From Streptosporangium amethystogenes (lineage in GTDB: Bacteria; Actinomycetota; Actinomycetes; Streptosporangiales; Streptosporangiaceae), in NCBI RefSeq assembly GCF_000721075.1, contig NZ_JOEQ01000039.1:1-63009 (forward strand): 63,009 bases of DNA. Direction: 5' to 3'. A program made the position numbers and the translations under genes. Under the pieces are notes generated by a model, which was not told the origin of the DNA, did not search any database, and saw only the letters and a list, made by a program, of their open reading frames with translations. Positions 41,933-51,410 of this stretch are shown here, piece by piece (position 1 is the first letter of the stretch; every line of letters starts with the position of its first letter).

Positions 41933-44900
41933 GAAACGGCCTCCGGTCCGAGACGGAACAGCTCGTGCAGCCGGTCGGTGGACAGGCCGGTGATCCAGTC
42001 CTCGCCGGTGCCGACGACGCTCTCGGCGAGCGCCTGCTTGCGCTCGATCATCTCGTCGATCCTCTCCTCCAGGGTGCCGACACAGATGAACTTCCTGACC
42101 TGCACGTTCCTGGTCTGGCCGATCCGGAACGCCCGGTCGGTCGCCTGGTTCTCCACGGCGGGATTCCACCACCGGTCCACGTGGATGACATGGTTGGCCG
42201 CGGTCAGGTTGAGCCCGGTACCCGCCGCCTTGAGCGAGAGCAGGAAGAGCATCGGCTCGTCGTCGTCCTGGAACCGCTCCACCAGCGCGTCCCGCTGTCT
42301 CTTCGGCAGCCCGCCGTGCAGCCAGAGCACCGGGCGGTCCAGATGCGCCGAGAGGTACGGCTGGAGCAGCGTGCCGAACTCGGCGTACTGGGTGAAGACC
42401 AGGGCCTTGTCGCCCTCGCCGACGATCTCCTCCGCCAGTTCCTCCAGCCGGGCCAGCTTCCCCGACCGGCCGGACAGCCGCGAGTTGTCCTTGAGCAGGT
42501 GCGCCGGGTGGTTGCAGACCTGTTTGAGCTTCAGCATGGTCGCGAGCACGTTGCCGCGCCGCTCGATGCCCTCGCTACCGGCGATCCTGTCCATCATGTC
42601 GGTGACCACCGCCTGGTAGAGGGTGGCCTGCTCGGGGGTGAGGGTGCACCAGACCTTCATCTCCATCTTGTCCGGCAGGTCGGAGATGATGGTCCTGTCG
42701 GTCTTGAGGCGGCGGAGCACGAACGGCCCGGTGGCGCGCCGGAGCGCGGCGGTCGCGGTGGCGTCGCCGTTCCGCTCGATCGGCTCCTGGTAGCGCTCCC
42801 GGAACGCCTTGGCCGAACCGAGCAGGCCGGGGTTGCAGAACTCCATCAGGGACCAGAGCTCGGCCAGGTGGTTCTCGACCGGCGTGCCGGTCAGCGCGAA
42901 CCTGCTCCTGGCCGGCAGCGCCCGTACGGCCTGTGCCTGCCTGGCGGCGCTGTTCTTGATGGCCTGCGCCTCGTCGCAGACGACCCTGGCCCAGGAGAGA
43001 CCGGCCAGCGTCTCGCGGTCCCGCAGGGCGGTGCCGTACGTGGTGAGGACCAGGTCCGCCCGCTCCACCCGCAGGGCGAGTTCCGCCCCGCGCAACCGGG
43101 CGGTGCCGTGGTGCAGGTAGACCTCCAGCGAGGGGGCGAACCTGGCGGCCTCCTTCTGCCAGTTGCTGAGCAGCGACATCGGGCAGACCAGCAGGGTCGG
43201 CCCCGGCCGCACACCCGTCGCGCGCTCGTTGAGCAGCAGGGAGAGGGTCTGCGCGGTCTTTCCCAGGCCCATGTCGTCGGCGAGGATTCCGCCGAGGCCG
43301 ATCTCGGACATGAAGTTGAGCCAGGACAGCCCGCGCTCCTGGTACGGCCTGAGCACGCCGTGGAAGTCGGCCGGAGTCGTGATCGGAACGAGGCGGCGGT
43401 CGGCCTCGCCGGACAGCAGGTCGCCGAGGAGACCGTCGGCGTCCACCGTGACGACCGGCAACTCGTCGTCGCCGCCGTGGATGACCTCCTGGATCACCTC
43501 GCCGACGGTCATCTCACCCGATCGGCGCCGCTCGACGGCTCTGAGCGCGGCGGTGAGCTGCCGGTCGTCCAGCTCGACCCAACGGCCCCGCACCCGGACC
43601 AGCGGCACCTTGAGTCTGGCCAGCTCGGCCAGCTCCTCCTCGCTGATCGTCTCGTCGCCGATCGCCAGGTCCATCCGGAAGTCCACCAGCTGCCGCAGCC
43701 CGAAACCCTGGTCGGCCGCCGCGCCAGGACCGGTCGGCTGCGAGCGGGCGGTGAGCTTGAGGCCGAGCCTCGTGGTGCCGGCCCAGGCGGGCAGTTGCAC
43801 GCCGAACCCGGCGGCCTGCAGGAGCGGGGCGGCCTGGCGAAGAAACGCGAACGCGCCCGCCGTGTCGAGGACCAGCTCGGAGGGACGGCGATCGCGCAGC
43901 GCGTCTCCCACCCTGGGGTAGAGACGTGCCGCCCGGCCGAGCCCGGCGAGCAGCGCCTCGTCGGGACGTCCCGGCAGGCCGGGGGCGGTCTCACCGGCCC
44001 AGATGAGCGGTGCGGAGAGGTAGAGGCTCGGGTCGTCCGACGACTGGAGGGCGAACTCCAGCCGCCAGCGGGAGCCGTCGGGCGGCGGCACCGGACGGCC
44101 GCCGTACTCCGCGACGAGGTCGCGGGCGGGCTCGGGGTCGGGGTCGTTCTCGGGCTCGGTCAGCCGGAAGCACACCCTGACCGGGCCGTCGAGCCGGTGC
44201 GCGGAGCCGAACCACTCCCGGAGCGGTTCGGCCAGCTTCTCCGCAGAGGTCCGGGTCAGCCCGGGAAGCGCGGCGTCCGCACCGGTGAGGGCGACCATCC
44301 AGCGGTCCGGAAGGGGAGCGCGCGGTCCCGGCCGGTGCCCGCCGAGCAGGCGGTCGGGGAGCGCCCGCCGTACCGCGGCGTCGGTCAGGCAGGCCACGGC
44401 CTCGATCAGCACGTGGGCCGAGGGGCGCTCCTCGGCGACGGCCCGGCAGACGGGTGGCATCGCGGCGGCCAGCTCACGGAAGCGGGCCGCGTAGGGGCCG
44501 GTCAGCACGGGACGCCACCGGGCCGCGTAGCCCGCGTCCTCGGCGACGAGCTGCGGCAGCACCCGGCCCCGGCGGATCAGGTCACGGGCGTACGCCGCGA
44601 CGACGGCGAGGTAGCGCAGGGACGCGCCCGGGACCGGCGCCCGGTCCTCTCCGTCGGGGAACTCGTCGGGTTCGTACGCTCCCGCCGGGAGACGGGGCAT
44701 CTCGTCCACGGCGTCGAGCAGGCCCAGCGCCGCGCCGGGCTCGATCAGCAGGGCGGGCACCCGCCAGGAGCCGATCCGCGGCTGCCGCGCGCCGATCTCG
44801 ATCCCGGACTCGGCGGAGGGCAGCGGGCTCCGGGCGGAACCGGGCAGCAGCAGGACGAGCTCGTCGGCGACGGCCTTGCCCACGGACGCCGCCGGGATCT

Positions 44901-45063
44901 CTCCCCAGAGCGGCACCCCGCCCGCCATGCCCGTCACCGGGGCCGCGAACGGATGCGGCCGGACCTTGGCCCTCGCCCTGGAGACGCTCCCCGCGGAACC
45001 ATCCGGGTCCTCCCCCCACAGCGCCAGCCTGTCACCGACCCAGGCCCCATGGACGACCAGCAT
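41929..45063 (-). CDS. SNF2-family DNA helicase
   Basis: A 1044-residue ATP-dependent DNA translocase. The motor domain occupies the C-terminal half: motif I ADDMGLGKTAQTLSLL, motif II DEAQAIKN, motif III FALTGTPVENHLAELWS, and the helicase C part with QYAEFGTLLQPYL and DRAFRIGQTRNVQV. The N-terminal ~500 residues are a less conserved SNF2_N-type region (LVVHGAWVGDRLALWGED at the start). The ATG at 45061-45063 is preferred; a TTG at 45069 is possible. Its role is probably chromosome remodelling or repair. Confidence 0.95.
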   Translation of the reverse strand: MLVVHGAWVGDRLALWGEDPDGSAGSVSRARAKVRPHPFAAPVTGMAGGVPLWGEIPAASVGKAVADELVLLLPGSARSPLPSAESGIEIGARQPRIGSWRVPALLIEPGAALGLLDAVDEMPRLPAGAYEPDEFPDGEDRAPVPGASLRYLAVVAAYARDLIRRGRVLPQLVAEDAGYAARWRPVLTGPYAARFRELAAAMPPVCRAVAEERPSAHVLIEAVACLTDAAVRRALPDRLLGGHRPGPRAPLPDRWMVALTGADAALPGLTRTSAEKLAEPLREWFGSAHRLDGPVRVCFRLTEPENDPDPEPARDLVAEYGGRPVPPPDGSRWRLEFALQSSDDPSLYLSAPLIWAGETAPGLPGRPDEALLAGLGRAARLYPRVGDALRDRRPSELVLDTAGAFAFLRQAAPLLQAAGFGVQLPAWAGTTRLGLKLTARSQPTGPGAAADQGFGLRQLVDFRMDLAIGDETISEEELAELARLKVPLVRVRGRWVELDDRQLTAALRAVERRRSGEMTVGEVIQEVIHGGDDELPVVTVDADGLLGDLLSGEADRRLVPITTPADFHGVLRPYQERGLSWLNFMSEIGLGGILADDMGLGKTAQTLSLLLNERATGVRPGPTLLVCPMSLLSNWQKEAARFAPSLEVYLHHGTARLRGAELALRVERADLVLTTYGTALRDRETLAGLSWARVVCDEAQAIKNSAARQAQAVRALPARSRFALTGTPVENHLAELWSLMEFCNPGLLGSAKAFRERYQEPIERNGDATATAALRRATGPFVLRRLKTDRTIISDLPDKMEMKVWCTLTPEQATLYQAVVTDMMDRIAGSEGIERRGNVLATMLKLKQVCNHPAHLLKDNSRLSGRSGKLARLEELAEEIVGEGDKALVFTQYAEFGTLLQPYLSAHLDRPVLWLHGGLPKRQRDALVERFQDDDEPMLFLLSLKAAGTGLNLTAANHVIHVDRWWNPAVENQATDRAFRIGQTRNVQVRKFICVGTLEERIDEMIERKQALAESVVGTGEDWITGLSTDRLHELFRLGPEAVS

Positions 45064-45224
45064 CGCCAAGCCCCCTCCTCACGCCACGAAAGAAGGTAAC
45101 AGCTGCGGCACGGGCGGATGGTCGGCATGGTCTCGTGCACCGGCGACTCCGGCGGCATGCGGGGCGACGCGATCCGCTCACGATCGTGGACGAGCGATCC
45201 GGGGCGCCGATTACGCTGGGACGC

Positions 45225-46397
45225 GTGGACGATCCTCTGGTGACACGGATGCGCGGATTCGGCACGACCATTTTCGCCGAGATGTCGGCGCTGGCCCTGC
45301 GGACGGGTTCGATCAACCTGGGGCAGGGCTTTCCCGACACCGACGGGCCCGCGGCGATGCTGGAGCGTGCGGTGTCGGCGATCCGCGAGGGCGCCAACCA
45401 GTACCCGCCGGGGCCGGGCGTGCCCGAGCTGCGCCAGGCCGTCTGCGAGCACCACAAGGACCACTACGGCCTCTCCTATGATCCCGACGGCGAGATCCTC
45501 GTCACCGTCGGCGCCACCGAGGCCGTCGCGGCGGCGATCCTGGCGCTTTGCGAGCCGGGGGACGAGGTGATCGCGTTCGAACCGTACTACGACTCCTACG
45601 CGGCCTCTGTCGCCCTCGCCGGAGCGGTGCTCCGCCCGGTCACCCTGCGCCCCGTCGAGGGCCGCTTCACCTTCGACCCCGCCGAGCTGCGCGCCGCGGC
45701 CGGACCGCGCACCCGCGTCATCCTGGTCAACTCTCCGCACAATCCCACCGGCACGGTCCTCACCCGGGCCGAGCTGGAGGAGATCGCCCTGCTCTGCCAG
45801 GAGCGCGATCTGGTCGCCGTCACCGACGAGGTCTACGAGCACCTCACCTTCGACGGCGTCGAGCACATCCCGCTGTCCACCCTGCCCGGCATGCGCGAGC
45901 GGACCGTGATGATCTCCTCGGCGGGCAAGACCTTCTCGGTCACCGGCTGGAAGACCGGCTGGATCTGCGGCCCGGCCGAGCTGGTCAGGGCCGTGCAGAC
46001 CGTCAAGCAGTTCCTCACCTTCACCGCCGCCGCGCCCTGGCAGCTCGCCGTCGCCCACGGCCTCCGCCACGAGCTGGACTGGGTCTCCCGGCTCCGGGCC
46101 GACCTGGAGTCCAAGCGCGACCGGCTGGCGGCGGGGCTGGCCGCGGCGGGCTTCGAGGTCTACCGCCCCGCGGGCACCTATTTCGTGCAGACCGACATCC
46201 GTCCCCTCGGCTTCACCGACGGTCTCGCCCTGGCCCGGGAACTGCCGTCCCTGGCGGGCGTGGTCGCCGTCCCCACCCAGGTCTTCTACGCCCGCCCCGA
46301 GCGTGGCAGCCACTTTGTCCGCTTCGCCTTCTGTAAGCGGGACGAGGTCATCGACGAGGCGGTGAGCCGCCTGGCCCGGCTCGGCATCCCCTCCTGA
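45225..46397 (+). CDS. PLP-dependent class I aminotransferase
   Basis: A 390-residue aminotransferase. The PLP-lysine region is SSAGKTFSVTGWKTGW and other landmarks are NLGQGFPDTDGP, NSPHNPTGTVL and VTDEVYEHLTF. The family includes DapC-like succinyldiaminopimelate and methionine/kynurenine aminotransferases, which sequence alone does not separate. The GTG at 45225 gives the usual N-terminus (VDDPLVTRMRGFGTTIFAEM). Confidence 0.92.
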   Translation: MDDPLVTRMRGFGTTIFAEMSALALRTGSINLGQGFPDTDGPAAMLERAVSAIREGANQYPPGPGVPELRQAVCEHHKDHYGLSYDPDGEILVTVGATEAVAAAILALCEPGDEVIAFEPYYDSYAASVALAGAVLRPVTLRPVEGRFTFDPAELRAAAGPRTRVILVNSPHNPTGTVLTRAELEEIALLCQERDLVAVTDEVYEHLTFDGVEHIPLSTLPGMRERTVMISSAGKTFSVTGWKTGWICGPAELVRAVQTVKQFLTFTAAAPWQLAVAHGLRHELDWVSRLRADLESKRDRLAAGLAAAGFEVYRPAGTYFVQTDIRPLGFTDGLALARELPSLAGVVAVPTQVFYARPERGSHFVRFAFCKRDEVIDEAVSRLARLGIPS

Positions 46398-46421
46398 CGG
46401 GTGGGGGCGGGTTCGACCCAG

Positions 46422-46442
46422 AGGATGCCGATCGGGCATCCT
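46422..46442 (+). terminator. hairpin after the aminotransferase gene
   Basis: AGGATGCC, GATCG, GGCATCCT forms an 8-bp stem 24 bases past the stop. Confidence 0.6.
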
Positions 46443-46539
46443 GGGGGATGACGCGACTGGCGGCAAGGGGATGGCATCAACCATCGGGGAGCTCGCCGTG
46501 GGAGTCGACCGCCTGGGCGCCCACGCCGAGAGGATACGT

Positions 46540-47454
46540 ATGTCCCAGCCCGTTCGAAACGGCTCAGACGGCTCGGAGCCTGAGAGCGCGTCGTCCGCCC
46601 GGCTGCTTCCCGGCGGTCCGGTCGCGCAGAGCATCCTCGCCGACGTGGCCGCGCGGGCGGCCGCTCTGACCCGCGGGGGCGTCACCCCCAGCCTGGCGAC
46701 GGTTCTCGTCGGCGACGACGACGCCAGCGCCGGATACATCCGGATCAAGCAGCGGCAGGCCGCCGAACTCGGGTTCGCCTCGCCGCACGAGCACCTGCCC
46801 GCGAGCGCCACCCAGGCGGACCTGCACGCGGTCATCACCGCGTTCAACGACGACCCGGCGGTGCACGGGCTGCTCGTGCAGCACCCCGTCCCCAGGCACC
46901 TCGACTACGACCGGGCTCTGCAGGTCATGGATCCCGACAAGGACGTCGACGGCATGCACCCGCTCAACATCGGGCGGCTGGCGCTGGAGCTTCCCGGCCC
47001 GCTGCCGTGCACGCCCGCGGGGATCGAGGCGCTGCTCGCCTACTACGACATCCCGGTCGCCGGCCGGGAGGTGGTCATCCTCGGGCGCGGGGCCACGCTC
47101 GGGCGGCCCCTGTCGATCCTCCTCGCGCAGAAGCGCCCGACGGCGAACGCCGCCGTCACCGTGGTGCACACCGGGGTGAGCGACTGGCCCCGCTACACTC
47201 GCCGCGCCGACGTCCTCGTCGCCGCCGCGGGTGTGCCGGGCATCATCCAGCCCGAGCACGTCAAGCCCGGTGCCGTCGTCATCGGCGGCGGCGTGCGCTA
47301 CGAGGGCAGGCGCCTGCTGCCCGATGTCGACGAGTCCTGCGCCCAGGTGGCCGGGGCCATCACCCCCAGGGTCGGCGGGGTCGGGCCCACCACCGTCGCG
47401 ATGCTGTTCCGCAACGCGATCACCGCGGCCGAGCGCGCGACGGCCTCCAGGTGA
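46540..47454 (+). CDS. folD: methylenetetrahydrofolate dehydrogenase/cyclohydrolase
   Basis: A 304-residue bifunctional enzyme interconverting methylene-, methenyl- and formyl-tetrahydrofolate. It has the substrate Lys in YIRIKQRQA, the segment HGLLVQHPVP, the nucleotide-binding VVILGRGATLGRPLSILLAQ and the terminal signature GGVGPTTVAML. The ATG follows AGAGGA. An N-terminal ~25-residue Ser/Glu-rich piece is longer than usual. Confidence 0.95.
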   Translation: MSQPVRNGSDGSEPESASSARLLPGGPVAQSILADVAARAAALTRGGVTPSLATVLVGDDDASAGYIRIKQRQAAELGFASPHEHLPASATQADLHAVITAFNDDPAVHGLLVQHPVPRHLDYDRALQVMDPDKDVDGMHPLNIGRLALELPGPLPCTPAGIEALLAYYDIPVAGREVVILGRGATLGRPLSILLAQKRPTANAAVTVVHTGVSDWPRYTRRADVLVAAAGVPGIIQPEHVKPGAVVIGGGVRYEGRRLLPDVDESCAQVAGAITPRVGGVGPTTVAMLFRNAITAAERATASR

Positions 47455-47458
47455 GTTC

Positions 47459-47491
47459 CCCGGTGGCCTTCCCCTGGGGGAGGCCACCGGG
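47459..47491 (+). terminator. hairpin after folD
   Basis: CCCGGTGGCCTTCCCC pairs with GGGGGAGGCCACCGGG almost perfectly with a one-base loop, four bases past the folD stop. Confidence 0.75.
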
Positions 47492-47663
47492 TGGCCGCGT
47501 GGGTGGCCGCGTCCCGCGAAACGCCGACCGTCGTGTCGCCGCCCTGAAACCGATCTCTCTGCGTGTACGTTCTGCTGCGGAGAGTAGTCATCGGGGGCGG
47601 GGGTCTTCCGATGGTGCACGTCGCTCTCCACTCCCGTGATCCGCAGGAAGGAGAGCATCGACG

Positions 47664-48167
47664 ATGCGACGGAGATTCAGGGTGCTGGCGTCGGCGGCGG
47701 CGGTCGCGCTCGGTTGCGCGGGGTTCGCCCCCGGTGCGGTGACCGCATCGAGTACGGCGTCCGCCGCCTGGGGCCCCATCCGCAGTCACCAGAACTGGCG
47801 TTGTCTGGACGCCGATCTGGGCACCATCGGCCCGAACGGCACCAAGGTGCAGCTGTGGGGATGCAACGGCTGGGACAACCAGTCGTGGAGCTATGACGTG
47901 TCCAGCCACACGATCCACAGCAAGGAGAACGGGCGTTGTCTGGACGCGGACCTGGGCACCATCAACGCGAACGGCACCAAGGTGCAGCTCTGGGACTGCA
48001 ACGGCTGGGCCAACCAGAAGTGGATCTACGATGCGACGAGCCACACGATCTACAGCATGTACAACGGGCGCTGCCTGGACGCTGACCTGGGCACCATAGG
48101 TTCGAACGGGACCAAGGTGCAGCTGTGGAACTGCAACGGCTGGGCCAACCAGAAGTGGACACTCTGA
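47664..48167 (+). CDS. secreted beta-trefoil (ricin B-type) lectin
   Basis: A 167-residue protein with a Sec signal peptide (RVLASAAAVALGCAGFAPGA then VTAS). The mature part is three repeats with a 45-residue period, each with CLDADLGTI, a short spacer, NGTKVQLW, and a QxW motif (QSW, QKW, QKW). These are the alpha, beta and gamma lobes of a ricin-type trefoil. It probably binds sugar outside the cell. No catalytic domain is attached. AAGGAGAG precedes the ATG. Confidence 0.92.
   Translation: MRRRFRVLASAAAVALGCAGFAPGAVTASSTASAAWGPIRSHQNWRCLDADLGTIGPNGTKVQLWGCNGWDNQSWSYDVSSHTIHSKENGRCLDADLGTINANGTKVQLWDCNGWANQKWIYDATSHTIYSMYNGRCLDADLGTIGSNGTKVQLWNCNGWANQKWTL
47799..48167 (+). repeat. three tandem 135-bp repeats encoding lectin lobes
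   Basis: Each unit begins with a CG-TTG/CTG-TC/CCTGGAC segment at 47799, 47934 and 48069, exactly 135 bp apart. The DNA is similar between units, consistent with duplication of one lobe. Confidence 0.9.
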
Positions 48168-48210
48168 CCGCCGTCACTCTTGGGCGGCGAGATCGCATCC
48201 TGCCCTCCCG

Positions 48211-48263
48211 CGCACCGGAGCCCGGGGCCGGCGGAGAGTGGGCCGGCCCCGGGCTCCGGTGCG
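48211..48263. terminator. 22-bp perfect hairpin between convergent genes
   Basis: CGCACCGGAGCCCGGGGCCG plus GC and its exact reverse complement at 48242-48263 enclose a nine-base loop. It lies between the lectin and MFS genes, which converge, and should terminate both. Confidence 0.9.
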
Positions 48264-48275
48264 TGGGGAGGTTCG

Positions 48276-49862
48276 CTACCTGCCGACGGTGACCGGCGGG
48301 GCGGCCGGATCGGCGGTGGGGGCCGGGGCGGCGGACCGGGCCGAGCGCAGCGGGATCTCCTTGATCATCAGGACGGTCACCGCGGCGAGGACGGCGATCG
48401 GGACGCCGACCAGGAAGACCGCGCTCATCGCCCGGGTGAAGGCCTCCAGGATGATCTCCAGGACCGGTGCGGGGAGCTGGTGGATGGCCTTGGGGGAGCC
48501 GAGGTTGGGGGTCGCGCCACCGCTCAGCGGCAGCTTCGCGGCCTTCGCCAGGGAGATCAGCTCCGCGGTGAGGCGGTTGGCCAGGATCGCGCCGAAGGCG
48601 GCGACACCCACCGCGCTGCCCAGGGAGCGGAAGAACGACACGCCGGAGGTCGTCGAGGCGAGGTCCGCCCTGGACACCGCGTTCTGCGCGGCCAGGATCA
48701 GGATCTGCATGGTGGCGCCGAGCCCGACGCCGAGCACCGCGTTGTCGACGCCGACGAGCAGCAGCGAACTGTCGACGTGCAGGCGCGACAGGAGGAACAG
48801 GCCGAGTCCGACCAGCAGCATGCCCACCACGGGGAAGATCTTCCACCGGCCGGTCCTGCTGACGAACCTGCCGACCGCGATCGAGGAGACGAGCAGGGCG
48901 AGCACCAGGGGAAGGGTCATCAGGCCGGAGCCGGTGGGGCTCATGTCCTTGACGATCTGCAGGTACTGGGGCAGGAACATCAGCGCGCCGAACATCGCCG
49001 CGCCGACCAGCAGGGAGGCGACGGAGGTGAGCACGAAGGTGCGGTTGCGGAACAGGTGCGGGGGCAGGATCGGGTCGGCTGCCCTGCGCTCGGCGACGAC
49101 GGCCAGGCCGAACATCGCCAGGCTGAGCACGCCCAGGCCGTAGGTCCACCCGGAGTTCCAGTCGAACTCCTTGCCGCCGAGGGAGAGCAGCAGCATCAGC
49201 GCGGTGGTGCCGCCGGTGATGAAGGTCGCACCCCACCAGTCGACCTTGGTGTCGCGGCGGGTGAAGGGCAGCTTCAGCACCTTCTGGATGACGACGAACG
49301 CGACCACGGCCAGCGGCACGCAGATCCAGAACGTCCAGCGCCAGGACATGTTGTCCACGATGAACCCGCCGAGCAGCGGGCCGGCCACCGTCGAGACGCC
49401 GAAGACCGCGCCGATGTAGCCGGAGTAGCGGCCACGCTCGCGGGGTTCCACCACGTCGCCGAGGATGATCTGCGGGAGCGCGGCGAGACCACCGGCACCG
49501 ATGCCCTGCACCGCTCTGGCGGCGATGAGCTGGCCCATGTCCTGGGAGAACCCGGCGGCGACGGAGGACACCACGAAGACGACCAGGGCGACCTGGAACA
49601 TGAGCTTGCGGCCGTAGAGGTCGGAGACCTTGCCCCAGATCGGGGTGGAGGCGGTCATGGTCAGCAGGGTCGCGCTGGCCACCCATGCGAGCTGGTCCTG
49701 GCCGCCGAGCGTGCCGACGATCGTCGGCAACGCGGTTCCCACCACGGACGTCGAGATCATCGACGTCAGCATGGCGAGCATCAGTCCGGCCAGGATCTCC
49801 AGCACCTGTTTGTGGGTGAAACTCGGTGCGGCCTCGGCCCGGATCTGTTGTTCGGTCGGCAT
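48276..49862 (-). CDS. MFS drug/proton antiporter (DHA2, 14 helices)
   Basis: A 528-residue export protein. It shows QLAWVASATLLTMTASTPIW and GKVSDLYGRKLMF (the A motif region), QDMGQLIAARAVQGIGAGGL and the C-motif-like FGVSTVAGPLLGGFI, as in EmrB/QacA-type pumps. The ATG at 49860-49862 follows GGGGGA. It is divergent to a TetR regulator that probably controls it. The substrate is unknown, likely a toxic organic compound. Confidence 0.92.
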   Translation of the reverse strand: MPTEQQIRAEAAPSFTHKQVLEILAGLMLAMLTSMISTSVVGTALPTIVGTLGGQDQLAWVASATLLTMTASTPIWGKVSDLYGRKLMFQVALVVFVVSSVAAGFSQDMGQLIAARAVQGIGAGGLAALPQIILGDVVEPRERGRYSGYIGAVFGVSTVAGPLLGGFIVDNMSWRWTFWICVPLAVVAFVVIQKVLKLPFTRRDTKVDWWGATFITGGTTALMLLLSLGGKEFDWNSGWTYGLGVLSLAMFGLAVVAERRAADPILPPHLFRNRTFVLTSVASLLVGAAMFGALMFLPQYLQIVKDMSPTGSGLMTLPLVLALLVSSIAVGRFVSRTGRWKIFPVVGMLLVGLGLFLLSRLHVDSSLLLVGVDNAVLGVGLGATMQILILAAQNAVSRADLASTTSGVSFFRSLGSAVGVAAFGAILANRLTAELISLAKAAKLPLSGGATPNLGSPKAIHQLPAPVLEIILEAFTRAMSAVFLVGVPIAVLAAVTVLMIKEIPLRSARSAAPAPTADPAAPPVTVGR

Positions 49863-49888
49863 GAACCGTCCCCCAATGCATGTAGAGT

Positions 49889-49918
49889 ACATATTAAGTT
49901 AGTAGACGCTTGTTTACT
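49889..49918. promoter_or_regulatory. AT-rich operator region between MFS and TetR genes
   Basis: AGTAGAC, GCTT, GTTTACT (49901-49918) is a 7-bp inverted repeat with one mismatch and is the best TetR site. Next to it, ACATATTAAG (49889-49898) is identical to a sequence upstream of the cation diffusion facilitator gene. Confidence 0.5.
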
Positions 49919-49943
49919 CGTCAAATCTGGAAGGATCGCGTAG

Positions 49944-50504
49944 GTGGATGAGACACGGCAGCGCGACAGGGAGGGCACCAGGCGGCGCATCCTCGACGCG
50001 GCCCGCCGGCTGTTCGCCGACCTTGGCTACGACCAGGTGACGATGCGGCTGATCGCCGCCGAGGCGGATGCCAACATAGCGCTGATCAACCGTTACTTCG
50101 GCAGCAAGCGAGAGCTGTTCGCCGAGGTGCTCGCGATGCAGGGACGCTTCCCCGGCGTCCTGGACTGCCCCGAGGAGGAGCTCCCCCGGCGCCTGGCCGA
50201 GTACATCGCCGAGCGGCTCCGCTCAGACCAGGCGAGCCCGGTGATGGCCGCGCTCATCCGGTCGTCCAACTGCCCGGAGATCCACGATCTCATCCGGGAC
50301 CGGGTCAGTTCGGCGATCCTGGAGCCCCTGTCGGCAAGGCTCTCCGGTCCCGACGCGGCCTTCCGGGCGAGGATCGCCACCGCGCTCATCACTGGGAACG
50401 GCACGATGCGCCAGCTCTACGGCCCCGAGTCGAGTGACGTCCCCGACCGTGAGGCGGTGATCGCCCGGCTCACCGCGATCTTCGAGGCCTGTCTCAGCCG
50501 GTGA
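49944..50504 (+). CDS. TetR family regulator
   Basis: A 186-residue repressor. The helix-turn-helix part reads ILDAARRLFADLGYDQVTMR then NRYFGSKRELFAEVLAMQGR. The C-terminal part is a helical ligand domain. It is divergent from the MFS pump with 80 bp between them. Its 3-prime end overlaps the convergent cation transporter gene by 11 bases. The start is GTG. Confidence 0.93.
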   Translation: MDETRQRDREGTRRRILDAARRLFADLGYDQVTMRLIAAEADANIALINRYFGSKRELFAEVLAMQGRFPGVLDCPEEELPRRLAEYIAERLRSDQASPVMAALIRSSNCPEIHDLIRDRVSSAILEPLSARLSGPDAAFRARIATALITGNGTMRQLYGPESSDVPDREAVIARLTAIFEACLSR

Positions 50505-51402
50505 TCATGTGGCATGCCGTGCCGGGGACGTGGTCGACCTGCAAGGTGGTGTGGTCGATGTGGAAGCGCTGGTGCAGCAGCTCGGCCAGCTCGCGGCGGA
50601 CCCGGTGGCAGTCGCCGCCGGGCATGACGGTCACGTGCGCGGAGAGCGCGGGGAAGCCGCTGGTCACCGTCCACACGTGCAGGTCCTCGACACCCGTCAC
50701 GCTCGTGTGGGCGATGATCGCGGCGCTCACCTCGGCCGGGTTCACCCCGTCGGGGGCGGCCTCGAACAGGATGCGTCCGGCGTCGCGCAGCAGGCCGTAG
50801 GCCGCCTTGGCCATCAGGGCCGCGACGACCAGGGCGGCGATCGCGTCGGCCCGGCCCCAGCCGGTGAGCCAGACGACCGCGCCGGCGATCGCGGTGGCCA
50901 CGAACGCGTACAGGTCGTTGAGGATGTGCTGGAACGCGCCCTGCACGTTGAGGCTGCTCCGGTCGGCCCTGGCGATGAGCCACGCGGCGACGGCGTTGAC
51001 CGCGATCCCGGCCAGAGCGGTGCCGAAAACCAGGGCTCCGGCGACCTCGGGCGGCTCGATGAGCCGCCGCACGCTCTCGTAGACGAAGTAGGCGACGAGC
51101 GCCACGAACGTCAGCCCGTTGACGGCCGCGGAGAGGATCTCGGCCCGCTTCCAGCCGAAGGTGTAGGCGCCACGGGCCGGGCGGGCCGCCATCCTCATCG
51201 CCACCAGCGCGAGCGCGATGGCGCCGGCGTCGGTGAGCATGTGCCCGGCGTCGGAGATCAGCGCGATGGAGTTGGCGGCGAGGCCGATGACGACCTCGGC
51301 CGCCATGAAGGCGAGCAGCAGGGCGAGTGCCGCCGCGAGGTAGCGGCGGTCGGCGTCGGCGCGGTGCCCGTGGCCATGCCCGTGACCCATCGTAAGATCC
51401 AT
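50494..51402 (-). CDS. cation diffusion facilitator (CzcD type)
   Basis: A 302-residue metal exporter for zinc, cobalt or similar. It opens with a His-rich GHGHGHGH, followed by LIADAGHMLTD-like metal-site motifs (ALISDAGHMLTDAGA and AFQHILNDLYAF) and a C-terminal cytoplasmic domain ending HVPGTACHMITG. Six membrane helices are apparent. The ATG at 51402 is likely; an ATG at 51390 is possible. Confidence 0.93.
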   Translation of the reverse strand: MDLTMGHGHGHGHRADADRRYLAAALALLLAFMAAEVVIGLAANSIALISDAGHMLTDAGAIALALVAMRMAARPARGAYTFGWKRAEILSAAVNGLTFVALVAYFVYESVRRLIEPPEVAGALVFGTALAGIAVNAVAAWLIARADRSSLNVQGAFQHILNDLYAFVATAIAGAVVWLTGWGRADAIAALVVAALMAKAAYGLLRDAGRILFEAAPDGVNPAEVSAAIIAHTSVTGVEDLHVWTVTSGFPALSAHVTVMPGGDCHRVRRELAELLHQRFHIDHTTLQVDHVPGTACHMITG

Positions 51403-51410
51403 TCTGTCAA

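Noticed and set aside
41965..45099. 1044-codon open frame on the plus strand opposite the SNF2 gene
   Set aside because: It is a mirror of the SNF2 gene in high-GC DNA. The translation is low-complexity (Gln, Arg, Gly, Val, Pro) and has no family motif, whereas the opposite strand has full SNF2 motifs.
47799..48167. Regular repeats suggesting a CRISPR array
   Set aside because: The 135-bp period is far too long, there are no spacers, and the repeats encode lectin lobes.
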